A stretch of DNA of 64,000 bases, taken from Psychroserpens sp. SPM9 (GTDB lineage Bacteria; Bacteroidota; Bacteroidia; Flavobacteriales; Flavobacteriaceae). The DNA is taken from the NCBI RefSeq assembly GCF_025153525.1, contig NZ_JANZNR010000003.1:1-64000 (forward strand). Reading direction: 5' to 3'. Numbering within the stretch: position 1 is the stretch's first letter; each line of letters begins with the position of its first letter. The position numbers were made by a program, and so were the translations under genes. This document shows positions 27,591 to 36,183 of the stretch, piece by piece. Under the pieces are notes generated by a model. That model saw only the letters and a list, made by a program, of their open reading frames with translations, did not search any database and had not been told where the DNA came from.

Positions 27591-27620
27591 CAACCGTGAG
27601 AGTTACAGCTTTCACGGTTG
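27591..27620. repeat. Inverted repeat upstream of the universal stress protein gene
   Basis: CAACCGTGA (27591-27599) pairs with TCACGGTTG (27612-27620), and three inner pairs (one G-T) can extend the stem to 12 bp with a 6-nt loop. No T-run follows on either strand, so it is not a standard terminator. It lies 43 bp upstream of the USP start and could be an operator or a leader structure. Confidence 0.5.
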
Positions 27621-27662
27621 TCCTTAAGAGCAAAATAATTATTAACCTTAAACGCAAATACG

Positions 27663-28493
27663 ATGAAAAAGATTTTAATTCCGACAGATTTTTCGCTAAA
27701 CAGTTATCAAACCATAGACTATATCATTCAACTTTTTGCTAATGAATGTTGTGAGTTTTATTTCTTGAATTCATACAATTATACGGTTTCAGGTTTGAAT
27801 GCCATTGAAATGCTTCATGCAGACGACGATTGGTTTGATAAGCCTAAAAACGAATCTATTGAACAATTAGGTAAATTAATAGAGCGTTATACATTAAAAT
27901 CTAAAAATTCCAAGCATGAATTTAATGCTATTTCTGAGCAACATAATTTGGTAGACAGTATAAAGAAAACTATAAAGAGTATACCTATTGATTTAATGGT
28001 GCTCACGGGTAAAACTGAAAAAACAGTAGGAAAGCATACCGAAAGCATACTAAAGAAAATAAGATGCTGTCCTATTTTGATTGTGCCACCACATGCCTCT
28101 GCCAGCAAAGGAATTTACCTTACTATTGCTTCCGATTTTAAACGAAAAATAAATACGCTTGAAATTGATAGGTTTGTCAAGGTCTTAGAAAACACGAAGG
28201 TTGATGTCGGAATTTTAGTTTTAGAAGAGCAAAATACATTAGCAGATGAGTCTAAAAACAATTTAGAAGCATTAATAAGCGCACTAAAGCTAACGCTAAG
28301 TCAGGATATAGATTTAGAATACATTCAGCCTACATTTCGACTCAAAGATTACGCAAGATCACACCATGATGGCATTATGTGCATTATAGATAATAAACCA
28401 GACTGGTTGAGACAATTAGGACTTTATAAATCTAAGGCCATATCTATATTAGAAAAGTTAAGGACAAATACAGTACTAACAGTACATCAGTAA
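27663..28493 (+). CDS. Universal stress protein family protein, tandem-domain
   Basis: The 276-residue cytoplasmic protein begins with MKKILIPTDFSLNSYQTIDYII, the canonical USP N-terminus. The first USP domain ends with a TGKTEKTVGKHTESILKKIRCCPILIVPPHA segment that resembles the family's nucleotide loop. A second, degenerate USP-like half follows from about residue 150 to the end (GIYLTIASDFKRKI ... VLTVHQ). USPs are linked to stress and starvation survival; the biochemical role is unknown here. It has its own 176-bp upstream region with the inverted repeat at 27591 and follows the sigma-54 gene run on the same strand. Confidence 0.85.
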   Translation: MKKILIPTDFSLNSYQTIDYIIQLFANECCEFYFLNSYNYTVSGLNAIEMLHADDDWFDKPKNESIEQLGKLIERYTLKSKNSKHEFNAISEQHNLVDSIKKTIKSIPIDLMVLTGKTEKTVGKHTESILKKIRCCPILIVPPHASASKGIYLTIASDFKRKINTLEIDRFVKVLENTKVDVGILVLEEQNTLADESKNNLEALISALKLTLSQDIDLEYIQPTFRLKDYARSHHDGIMCIIDNKPDWLRQLGLYKSKAISILEKLRTNTVLTVHQ

Positions 28494-28566
28494 GTAAGGA
28501 TGGGAAATTAATCATTTTGTTTCTAATGATTTTAAAAGAGTTTATTTTATTAGGACTTTAGTATAT

Positions 28567-30333
28567 TCAATTCAATGTCAAGTCAATAATTGGAATTCGT
28601 ATTTCATAACTCTCATCATTATCATAATAAACTACTTTTAAAAATATTGAAGCAGCAGTAGCAGGGAAAACATTCTCCCATATAAGATACGAAGTTTTTA
28701 AATATGATTTTTTCAAGTATCTTACATACTTTGATTCCTCAATTTTTTGAGACAAATAAGTGTCATTCAAATTACCTGACTCTGTGCCAGATTTTATTTG
28801 TTTTATAGGTGACCACAATTCATCAGAAGTATTGTTGTATTTGCACTTGCAAACAATTGCTGGAAATTTTACTCCCTTTGCAAAAGCTAATTTTTTTTTC
28901 GAAAATAACGCATCCCAGGATTTTTGCTTTTCATAGATTCTATTACTTTCTTTTTTGTCATCAGTAGATTTCTTTACAGGTCTTTCTCCAACTTTATAGC
29001 ATTCAAATGATTTTGAATCAATTTTTGTTTTTAATTTTAATTTGTTTGTTAGCTTTTGGAGTGTTTCCCAACTCTTAAATTCATATTCATAAGGTCCTAG
29101 TACTTCTCCGCTTAACAAAGTAAACTTTAAGGATATTTTTTTTGATGTGGTTATTACAGGTATTTCAAAAATGGAATAAACACCAGTTTTATAATTTGTC
29201 AATGGATTTATTTTTTCATATTCATCAGAATCATATGCGTATGAAACGTGGGTAGTGTATGCCGGAGTTTCTGGTAGGATTTTTAAAGGATTCGGTGATA
29301 TAAAAATTGAAGGCAATTCTCCTTTCTTTATGTTTATAGGTTTTAGTGAGTAGCCTATTCCCTCTATATTTGGCTGATTACTTATATTTTTTACTTCGTA
29401 TATTTTACTTCTTTCGTTATTTTCAAATTGATATTGATAATACATGGAAGTTGAGCCAACGCGTTTTGGAATATGTACCTGGTTTTTATTGTAGACGGTA
29501 TCATTTAAGATTGCTTTCAGGTCAATGGTTCGGTTCAGATAATTCTTGTTTTCACCAAAATTTAACTGCTTTAGTTTTTTAATGTCATCAGTAAATAAAT
29601 CATCAAATGACTTAAATCTATTTTTATCTATACTGAAAAGAAATAAATCTCTGTCCTTATAACTTAAACTCCCATAATTGTTAAAGCCCAAGGCTTTTTT
29701 TATATTTTCATTTTTTCTTTCTTCTACGGTCGATTTGTCAAAAAATGAATTCGTAATTTCGTGCAGAGCACTAATCTTTATAAACTCACCAATAGTTCCG
29801 TCACTATCTATATTTATAACCATTCCTATAATTTCGTTATCAAATTTGATAGCTGCACCTATCATTTCAGTTGAAAATAGTGAGTCGCTTTTGGGTATGA
29901 TTGTAATATATTTTTCGCCTATATTTTTAATAGAAACAGGAATTTGTAAACGACTTTTGTTCTTTTGGATGATTGATAAATTTGCTTTGAATGTAAATCC
30001 GTTAGTATAATCTATTATTTTATCATTGTCCCAAGGGTCACTAACTATATTAGATTTTTTGCTAGGTAATTTTAAAATAACTAATTCTTTATTATAGTAA
30101 CCGCTGACCCTTATCGCATTTGTTTCAAAATCATTTATCCCAAAAACTTTCGCATCAACTTGAGTATCTTCAAAAAGAAGTTTTGGAGCGATAATATAAT
30201 TTTCACTATTGTAACTTCTGAGTATACCTGCCCCAATTTTATTTGTGTGAATCCCTACTTGCTTTTGAGTGTAAACCTTCTGACAAATACATGCAAACAG
30301 AATCATAAAGACTAATGATTGAAAAGCCCTCAT
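28567..30333 (-). CDS. Secreted trypsin-fold pseudoprotease, paralogue of the upstream protease
   Basis: The 588-residue protein has a signal peptide (MRAFQSLVFMILFACICQKVYTQ). It aligns along its full length with the 582-residue protein encoded just upstream. The positions matching the trypsin-like triad are altered: IIAPKLLF has Lys51 for His, KELVILKL has Glu83 for Asp, and EMIGAAIKF has Ile158 for Ser. Hydrolytic activity is therefore not expected. The shared C-terminal half of about 350 residues contains conserved segments such as GPYEYEFKS, IKSGTESGNL and FLKVVYYD and matches no family I know. It overlaps the protease gene by 4 bp, so the pair is made together. A regulatory, scaffold or inhibitor-decoy role is inferred. 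Confidence 0.8.
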   Translation of the reverse strand: MRAFQSLVFMILFACICQKVYTQKQVGIHTNKIGAGILRSYNSENYIIAPKLLFEDTQVDAKVFGINDFETNAIRVSGYYNKELVILKLPSKKSNIVSDPWDNDKIIDYTNGFTFKANLSIIQKNKSRLQIPVSIKNIGEKYITIIPKSDSLFSTEMIGAAIKFDNEIIGMVINIDSDGTIGEFIKISALHEITNSFFDKSTVEERKNENIKKALGFNNYGSLSYKDRDLFLFSIDKNRFKSFDDLFTDDIKKLKQLNFGENKNYLNRTIDLKAILNDTVYNKNQVHIPKRVGSTSMYYQYQFENNERSKIYEVKNISNQPNIEGIGYSLKPINIKKGELPSIFISPNPLKILPETPAYTTHVSYAYDSDEYEKINPLTNYKTGVYSIFEIPVITTSKKISLKFTLLSGEVLGPYEYEFKSWETLQKLTNKLKLKTKIDSKSFECYKVGERPVKKSTDDKKESNRIYEKQKSWDALFSKKKLAFAKGVKFPAIVCKCKYNNTSDELWSPIKQIKSGTESGNLNDTYLSQKIEESKYVRYLKKSYLKTSYLIWENVFPATAASIFLKVVYYDNDESYEIRIPIIDLTLN

Positions 30334-32078
30334 ATTTTCTTAAAATTTTTAATATCAAGTTTGAATATTGGGCTTAAGGATTTATCATAGAACACTAATT
30401 GTAAATATACATGAGTAATCGAAGTAGGATATATTTCTTGCCATTTAAAATTACTTGACTTTTCGTCCTTAGGAATATTTACAACAGAGACGAGATCTAA
30501 ATTTGTCCTATCAGTTCCTGATTTAATAGAACTAACCGCTTTCCATTCAGAAGTTGTAATAGGTATAAAATTAAATGGGTTTTTAGGATTGTCCGGACGT
30601 GCAGAAGCGCATGCAATTAAAGGAAATTTTTGATTCTTTTTAAACGATAGGTTAAATAGGTCTAATTGAATATCACGTGTTTTTAATTTTTGCTCGGATA
30701 GGACTTTAGCTAATTGATCTGAATTGTCATAAGAAGTCCATTCTTTTGGAATTGGTTTCACATTATAACAATTAATAAGCCCACTATTCATCGAAGAAAT
30801 TATTTTTGCTTTCGCAGTTTCTAGAAAAACAGCATCTCTATTTTTAAATTCGTAATGTAAAGGACCTATTATATTTCCATCTTCTAAAGTTAATTTTAAG
30901 TATAATTCTTTGGCCGATTTTGGGATTTTAATTTTGTATAAAGGATATGGACCATGATTTTCAGGGTTTTCTGAAAAAAAACCATTGTTGTCAAAGGAAT
31001 AATTTAGAATTTTAGTTCCAACAGGAACAATAGGAGTAAAGGAGAAATCTGGATTCACAAGAACTCTGATATCAAAGTTTTGTGTTTTATTCGTAGGCTT
31101 AATTTCATAACCTTCTCCATGGCCTAGCTTATTTGTGGTTATGGCCTTAACTTCAATAATTTGACTTTTTTCTCCGTTATTAAACTCAGCCTGTACAAAC
31201 ATTTTTTCGGCCCCAATTCTACGATGTATATACTGTCGTGTCTTCATTGGAATTCGTGACGAATTAAGTTTTTCTAAATCGATTACTTGAAATAAATCAT
31301 TTTTGTTCTCTCCTGCGAAGAGTTTTTTAAGAACAATTGTTCTAGATTTAGAATCTTTAATTTGAGTTTTTTCAGAAAATTGGCAACCATGAAAAGGAAG
31401 GCACAAAATTGTGGAATTGACATGATCTTTGAAAGCCTCATTCTTTTCGGCAGAGGTGATTGATTCTAAGGACAAATCAGAATTAAAATAAGAATAAGTT
31501 ACACCCATGATAACTTCTTTCTTTATTACTTTTCCTTGACCATTATCAGTATTAACACTAAGTAACATTCCAACTACTTTCCCATTATATCGCAGTGTTG
31601 CACCGCTCAGACCTTTGTAAAGGCTTTGCTCTCCTGCTATCGGTTCTATGGTAATATATTCAAATCCAGATGTCTTAATTAAAACTTGAATTGCGCTTAC
31701 ACTTCCATCGACTTCTGTATACGTCAGAATACCTTCTGAATTGTTCGGAATTTGAATATTTGTTTTCTCCCAAAGATTTGATGGTAATTTATCTTCAACT
31801 ATTTTTAAAATAGCCAAATCATAATCTTCATAAGATCTTACTATTTCAGCATTTTTACTAGAAGAACTCATAGATTTCATTCCGATCACAACAACTCGAT
31901 CATCTGTGGTTAAGTTGTCTACGACATGATAAGGACATATTATAAAGGTCTCTTTTTTCTGTGTCCAAACAAGACCTTTTCCAATTTTTGACTTTGTTTT
32001 GATATAAACCGGTCTTTGTGCTTGAGCAAAATTTCCGAGAGTTAAAACGCATAATAGAAAAAGAAACAAAGATTTCAT
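30330..32078 (-). CDS. Secreted trypsin-like serine protease with unknown C-terminal domain
   Basis: The 582-residue protein has a signal peptide ending at FAQAQ. The N-terminal ~190 residues carry a chymotrypsin-fold signature: IICPYHVVD (His51), EDYDLAILKI (Asp87) and KGLSGATLRYNGKVVGMLL (Ser158, as GxSGA rather than the more common GNSGG/GxSGP). All three catalytic residues are present in the right order and spacing, as in HtrA-like trypsins, but there is no PDZ domain. The C-terminal ~350 residues form an unrecognised module shared with the downstream paralogue. It would act in the periplasm or outside the cell. It lies third in a four-gene operon, 8 bp after the two-TM protein gene. Confidence 0.8.
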   Translation of the reverse strand: MKSLFLFLLCVLTLGNFAQAQRPVYIKTKSKIGKGLVWTQKKETFIICPYHVVDNLTTDDRVVVIGMKSMSSSSKNAEIVRSYEDYDLAILKIVEDKLPSNLWEKTNIQIPNNSEGILTYTEVDGSVSAIQVLIKTSGFEYITIEPIAGEQSLYKGLSGATLRYNGKVVGMLLSVNTDNGQGKVIKKEVIMGVTYSYFNSDLSLESITSAEKNEAFKDHVNSTILCLPFHGCQFSEKTQIKDSKSRTIVLKKLFAGENKNDLFQVIDLEKLNSSRIPMKTRQYIHRRIGAEKMFVQAEFNNGEKSQIIEVKAITTNKLGHGEGYEIKPTNKTQNFDIRVLVNPDFSFTPIVPVGTKILNYSFDNNGFFSENPENHGPYPLYKIKIPKSAKELYLKLTLEDGNIIGPLHYEFKNRDAVFLETAKAKIISSMNSGLINCYNVKPIPKEWTSYDNSDQLAKVLSEQKLKTRDIQLDLFNLSFKKNQKFPLIACASARPDNPKNPFNFIPITTSEWKAVSSIKSGTDRTNLDLVSVVNIPKDEKSSNFKWQEIYPTSITHVYLQLVFYDKSLSPIFKLDIKNFKKI

Positions 32079-32086
32079 GGCAAAAA

Positions 32087-32983
32087 TTATTTCTTGTTTT
32101 TGACGTAATTCATCACTTCCATGTAGAAGCCTAATATGGCAATAATAGCTATCAGTACAGTGAAAATTATTGATGTTCCTCTAAAAAAATCGTCGTAAAG
32201 AAATTTATTAAGTAATGAAGATTGCACTGGATATTCATCACCACCAGGCCTAATGATTTTTGCATTATTGCCAGACATTCGATTTATAAATGATAATGCA
32301 GGTTCTTCATTTATAGATATAAAACCATAATTAGGACTATCAAGCTCATCGACGATAAATTGATCACCAATATTGAGTTCAATTTCTCCTGCCTGATAAA
32401 TAGTATTACCGTCGACTGATCGATTAAGTAAACTTACTTTTCCAGATTTTAAAATGGGTACGGTAGATTCTGTTTCATAGCCAACAGGTCTACTTGATTT
32501 TATTTTTGATTCCACACCAATTATTGGTAAAATAATTGTTTCTCCTCTTTTGGCTCTTTCCAAAATATTATCTACATAAATCTCAGTTTTTTTTGGAATT
32601 TTTCTAATAAACTTATCATCATAGCCTATGTATTCTCCAGAATTTTCTTCGTTAGTAAATAGTTTTATATACAATGGTCCATTTGAAATTCTTTCAATTT
32701 CAACATTTACTAACGACCCAATTACTATTGAACCTGTGTATTGAATTGTGTCTTTATAATTTTCTATTATTAAAGCATCATCAAAACTCCATCTTGACTC
32801 CATTTTTTTACGCGTCAAAAACTCAATGGATTCTGTTTTAGCAGTGATATTATAAGTTGTGGTAAGAGATGAGTTTGAAATTTGATGTGCTAAAACAATC
32901 AAAGTAATTATAGAAATTAATATTATAAATATTGATAATATGACAATTTTAAATCTATTTAGATACAGAAAAATGTTTTTCAT
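32087..32983 (-). CDS. Membrane protein with N- and C-terminal transmembrane helices, unknown family
   Basis: The 298-residue protein has one helix at about residues 12-34 (FKIVILSIFIILISIITLIVLA) and another at about 268-290 (IIFTVLIAIIAILGFYMEV). They bracket a periplasmic domain of about 230 residues with beta-rich sequence (VNVEIERISNGPLYIKLF, GETIILPIIGVES, SGKVSLLNRSVDGN). No family was recognised. It overlaps the upstream gene by 4 bp and precedes the protease gene by 8 bp, so it probably forms an envelope complex with the secreted proteins of this operon. Confidence 0.7.
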   Translation of the reverse strand: MKNIFLYLNRFKIVILSIFIILISIITLIVLAHQISNSSLTTTYNITAKTESIEFLTRKKMESRWSFDDALIIENYKDTIQYTGSIVIGSLVNVEIERISNGPLYIKLFTNEENSGEYIGYDDKFIRKIPKKTEIYVDNILERAKRGETIILPIIGVESKIKSSRPVGYETESTVPILKSGKVSLLNRSVDGNTIYQAGEIELNIGDQFIVDELDSPNYGFISINEEPALSFINRMSGNNAKIIRPGGDEYPVQSSLLNKFLYDDFFRGTSIIFTVLIAIIAILGFYMEVMNYVKNKK

Positions 32984-33678
32984 TTTTTTATAGGTAACTC
33001 AATATCAATTTTAAAACTTCTTTTTCTCTCTCGAATAAATAATTTAATTTTTGAATCAATATATTTCATTGGGATTTTACACGATTGATTGTATGCTACT
33101 TTTAGGTAATTATCTGATTCAATTTTTGAGAAATCTTTTTCGAATTCGATTTCGTTATTTTCGAAAGCAATAATACTTGCCTGGTTACGAGTGTTAATAT
33201 AGACGATAAAAAAGTCTTCTGAAACATCTTTGTCCCAAGTAGTCAAAACAAATGAATTAGAAGATGTATTACAATTGGAACCAATACTTGCCAAAACGGT
33301 AATCTCTTCTGGTGAATACTTTCGTAATTTAGATTTATGTTTTGTAGGAAAATGAAGTTTGATTAAACCTGGTGCTTCTTTACTAATATCGTAATTTAAT
33401 TTTGCCGAATATCTACCATCTAATGATACAATTGATAAGCATAAAAAATCGCTCTCGGAGTCAGGAATTAGAACTGTTAAATATTCTGGATTTATAAATT
33501 TTAATTTAGTGTAAGATAAAATTCCGACTCTTTTTTCTCCATTTATGGGTCGATTATTTGTCCAGTTTTCTTCAAGGTTTATAGGTTCTAAAGAAGTACT
33601 AGAACTCTGTGAAAATAACTTATTCGAGTTGAGAGAAACGAACAAGATCAAAAGAAGGAGAAATTTGTTAGTAACCAT
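32980..33678 (-). CDS. Secreted protein of unknown family, first gene of the protease operon
   Basis: The start is placed at the ATG at 33678, giving MVTNKFLLLLILFVSLNSNKLFSQ as signal peptide; an ATG 21 bp upstream is possible. The mature part of about 210 residues is beta-rich (EYLTVLIPDSESDFLCLSIVSLDGRYSAKLNYD) with two separated cysteines and a basic C-terminus. No recognised motif is present. Its stop overlaps the start of the two-TM gene by 4 bp, making it the likely lead gene of the four-gene operon. Confidence 0.65.
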   Translation of the reverse strand: MVTNKFLLLLILFVSLNSNKLFSQSSSTSLEPINLEENWTNNRPINGEKRVGILSYTKLKFINPEYLTVLIPDSESDFLCLSIVSLDGRYSAKLNYDISKEAPGLIKLHFPTKHKSKLRKYSPEEITVLASIGSNCNTSSNSFVLTTWDKDVSEDFFIVYINTRNQASIIAFENNEIEFEKDFSKIESDNYLKVAYNQSCKIPMKYIDSKIKLFIRERKRSFKIDIELPIKK

Positions 33679-34156
33679 TGTAACTGTAATTTGATTCATT
33701 ATTCGTTGGTCTAGATTTACAATCTCAATATTGATCGGGATATATAATTATTCTTAAGTATCTGAATAAGATAAAACTACAAAATATTAATGAACAAACA
33801 AAAAACTATACTTGTTCAGTTTTTCTGACATTATTTAACTTTGATATATTAGTAGGAAGTAGGAAAAAATAGATTAATAGTCAATGTTGAAGACTCTGAC
33901 CTCAGCAAAACAAATACCTTAAAAGGATGAGCAAAATGTAAAACATGACACAAATTATGATGCTCAAACTCATTGATATTGCTTAGGTTTACCTAAAAGC
34001 ATTAAATACCATTTTAACGACAGAAAAACAGATTTCTTAAATGTCTAGAATCTGAAATGCAGTTGAGAAGTAAAATAGAAGAACCTACTCAATCGCACTT
34101 AGAACCAGTCAAATCTTATAAAAAAAAGGCCTACGATAGTTGATCACAAAGGTTTT

Positions 34157-34170
34157 GCGGAGAAATAGGG
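34157..34170 (-). repeat. Relic of a tRNA-Ser 3' end (older attachment scar)
   Basis: The sequence GCGGAGAAATAGGG, followed by ATT, matches the plus-strand copy of the tRNA-Ser 3' end at 56041 (GCGGAGAAAGAGGGATT) with one mismatch in 17. It is 124 bp outside the left core repeat of the present element and has no tRNA body attached. The simplest reading is a scar of an earlier integration at the same tRNA. Confidence 0.5.
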
Positions 34171-34217
34171 ATTATTTCATACCCGCTCTTTAAGCATTTT
34201 GCAAATGCTAATAGCTT

Positions 34218-34257
34218 AAAAAAACAAAAACCACTCAAGTAAACTTGGTGGTTTTCT
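34218..34257 (-). terminator. Rho-independent terminator, stranded from tRNA-Ser by the insertion
   Basis: Read on the minus strand, AAAACCACCAAGT pairs with the CTTGAGTGGTTTT segment (one bulge) and is followed by TTTTTGTTTTTTT. It points away from the left end of the mobile element and has no gene immediately upstream on that strand. In the element-free arrangement it would sit about 25 nt after the tRNA-Ser 3' end, so it was probably the original tRNA terminator or that of an older element. Confidence 0.65.
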
Positions 34258-34280
34258 GTTTTCAAGCCTAGTGCTTGATT

Positions 34281-34293
34281 GCGGAGAAAGAGG
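34281..34293. repeat. Left core repeat (att) of the mobile element
   Basis: GCGGAGAAAGAGG is identical to 56041-56053, which is the 3' end of tRNA-Ser on the opposite strand. This is the expected duplication made by a tyrosine recombinase that inserts into tRNA 3' ends. Confidence 0.75.
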
Positions 34294-34353
34294 TAAGTGA
34301 ACCTCTTTCGTAGTGCCTTTATTTATTACTGTTTCAGTCCTGTACCATTGTTG

Positions 34354-34372
34354 GGTCACCTAATAGGTCACC
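34354..34372. repeat. Arm-type repeat inside the left end
   Basis: GGTCACCTAATAGGTCACC consists of two direct GGTCACC heptamers 5 bp apart. It is identical to 55921-55939 at the other end. Such repeats flanking att cores are typical integrase arm-binding or Xis-binding sites. Confidence 0.65.
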
Positions 34373-34400
34373 TTTATACCTTGTAGTAAAGATAAGGAAT

Positions 34401-34589
34401 TTACTTGATTAATCCTTGTACTTTACTGATTTCAAAGCCCATAAAGTCGCAAAATTCATCGATAGTAACTAACTGATGAGCTTCTTTGTTAAGGCGTTCT
34501 TTAATCGCTTTGATTATTGTTCTGCCATAACGCTCACTCTTTCCTGTTACTACCTGTACGTCTTTAGGGTAAATACAGATTCTACTCAT
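34401..34589 (-). CDS. Small unknown protein (62 aa)
   Basis: The product reads MSRICIYPKDVQVVTGKSERYGRTIIKAI at its start and ends with a segment (LVTIDEFCDFMGFEISKVQGLI) that looks like a short helical DNA-binding or interaction motif. There is no signal peptide. It lies just inside the left end of the mobile element and is divergent from the 249-residue gene. No family is recognised. The clean ATG-to-stop frame and hydrophilic, ordered composition support it as real. Confidence 0.6.
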   Translation of the reverse strand: MSRICIYPKDVQVVTGKSERYGRTIIKAIKERLNKEAHQLVTIDEFCDFMGFEISKVQGLIK

Positions 34590-34798
34590 TTACTTTAAAT
34601 TTAAAATTAATACTCTAACTATACTTTATCTATACCGTAGCTATAAAGCACTTATATACAATATACGACTAATATCCCATTGAAAAAACTAACTAAATCG
34701 GAAGTTTTGGCAACTTATAAACAGTACGGAAGCACTCTAATACACTGACAGTCAATAGCTCGTATATTTGATATTCATCATCAAAAAATGTATTAGTT

Positions 34799-35548
34799 AT
34801 GGCAAAATTGAAAGGTATTATTAAGTTAGAAGGAACGTTAGACAATCTAACTTTTTACAAAGCAAAAGAGGGTTATTTAGTAAAAACTAAAGGCGGTGTT
34901 TCTAAAGAGCGTATTCAAAATGACCCAGCGTTTGAACGTACTCGTGAAAACGGTTCAGAATTTGGAAGTTCTGCATCATCTGGTAAGTTATTGAGAACAT
35001 CAGTTAGAAACTTAATGATTAGAGCAAAAGACAATCGAGTTTCAAGTCGTGTTACTCAAAAAATGACACAAATTAAAAACTTTGATACAACCTCTGTAAG
35101 AGGACAAAGAAATGTAGCTACAGGATTAGCAACACCAGAAGGTAAAGCCACATTAAAAGGCTTGGATTTCAACAATAGAGCCATTTTAAGTGCTGTTTTA
35201 TTCGCTCCGTTTACTGTAGATGGTGCGACAGGTGAAATTACTATCCCAAATTTAACACCTACAAATGATATTGCATATCCAAGTGGCGCAACACACGTAA
35301 GTTTAAGTTCAGCATTTCTAAAAGTTGACTTTGATACTACAGATAAAGCAATCGAATACAGTCCTACTGTAAATATTCCGATTGATTCAACGTCTGCAAC
35401 GCAAACACTAACTCCAGCAGGTGTGCCAACAGGTACAGGAAACGATATATTCGTTTTATTAGTAGAGTTCTTCCAAGAGATTAACGGTGTTCAGTATCCG
35501 CTTAAAAATGGCGCATATAACGTTTTAAATATCGTTGAAGTAGCATAG
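34799..35548 (+). CDS. Unknown protein of the mobile element (249 aa)
   Basis: The N-terminal ~110 residues are basic (LKGIIKLEGTLDNLTFYKAKEGYLVKTKGG ... SVRNLMIRAKDNRVSSRVTQKM), and the C-terminal half is beta-rich with Thr and Pro (IPIDSTSATQTLTPAGVPTGTGNDIFVLLVEFF). The overall feel is of a structural or phage-tail-like protein, but I recognise no family and assign no function. There is no signal peptide. It is the only plus-strand gene in the element, has its own terminator immediately downstream and a 209-bp upstream region shared with the divergent 62-residue gene. Confidence 0.7.
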   Translation: MAKLKGIIKLEGTLDNLTFYKAKEGYLVKTKGGVSKERIQNDPAFERTRENGSEFGSSASSGKLLRTSVRNLMIRAKDNRVSSRVTQKMTQIKNFDTTSVRGQRNVATGLATPEGKATLKGLDFNNRAILSAVLFAPFTVDGATGEITIPNLTPTNDIAYPSGATHVSLSSAFLKVDFDTTDKAIEYSPTVNIPIDSTSATQTLTPAGVPTGTGNDIFVLLVEFFQEINGVQYPLKNGAYNVLNIVEVA

Positions 35549-35575
35549 TTTCATTCTGACCTTTGAAGCTGCAAG

Positions 35576-35610
35576 AGTCCTATAATTTTTATTGTAGGGC
35601 TTTTTCTTTT
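35576..35610 (+). terminator. Rho-independent terminator after the 249-aa gene
   Basis: AGTCCTATAAT pairs with ATTGTAGGGCT (11 bp including two G-T pairs) around a TTTT loop, followed by TTTTCTTTT. It begins 27 bp after the stop at 35548. Confidence 0.8.
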
Positions 35611-36077
35611 GCCATAATTTTTTTGAAGAAAAGAAAAAAGACAGCCAATGTTAAAGGTAGCGTGGATGATGCTGTCAAGGTTTTTGGGTAAAAGTTTTTT
35701 ACTCTAAAATCTTGAAACCTTTTACGATAGCTACTTAAAAAAGTTTTATTCAAAACCCGTAGGGCTTGACCTTTACAGTATTGAGCGTTGGCAGAAGGAA
35801 GCTACCTATATTTGCTTTCTTTTTTATTTTTTTATGTACTTCATTTACAAGTTTAGCACAATCTAATCACCTTTTAATTATAGCACTATGCTTCTTGATA
35901 TTTGTTAACGAAATGAAACAAACAAAGACTTGAGGTAAGGAATACTTGGACTTAACGATGGTTTTGTGCAGATGAATGAGATAACTAATATTCTAACCTA
36001 CTTTATCTTACTTCTGTTTCATTAGAGTTCCAAATGTGGTTGTGTGTTCCAATGTGAGCGTGGGTTAAGCGGATATT

Positions 36078-36170
36078 TTACATAATACCAGTTATAGCTA
36101 CGAAAATATAAGAATACTGCGTTAGCAAACCTTTGAAAGGATTTTTGCTACTATAACTTGTATTATGTAA
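36078..36170. repeat. 93-bp inverted-repeat element
   Basis: TTACATAATACCAGTTATAG (36078-36097) is the reverse complement of 36151-36170 except for one base. The 53 bp between contain a second short complementary pair (TAGCAAA against TTTGCTA, around 36123-36150). The arrangement resembles a MITE-like unit or a folded RNA/DNA recognition site. No transposase is nearby and no target-site duplication is evident. Confidence 0.6.
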
Positions 36171-36183
36171 CATAGCTTGGGTG

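Larger units (their letters stand above)
33700..34400. other. Non-coding stretch between the protease operon and the mobile element
   Basis: No ORF of credible length is present. From left to right it holds the upstream region of the protease operon, a tRNA-Ser-like 3' end relic at 34157-34170 and a minus-strand terminator at 34218-34257. These are followed by the left core repeat of the mobile element at 34281-34293 and its inner 19-bp repeat at 34354-34372. Confidence 0.7.

Noticed and set aside
28494-28566. Bidirectional terminator between the USP gene and the pseudoprotease gene
   Set aside because: Only a weak 7-bp stem (AATCATT/AATGATT) with no proper T-run follows on either strand, too little to call.
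34157-34210. Possible intact tRNA gene beginning with GCGGAGAAATAGGG
   Set aside because: Only the image of a tRNA 3' end is present; no acceptor partner, anticodon arm or T loop can be formed.
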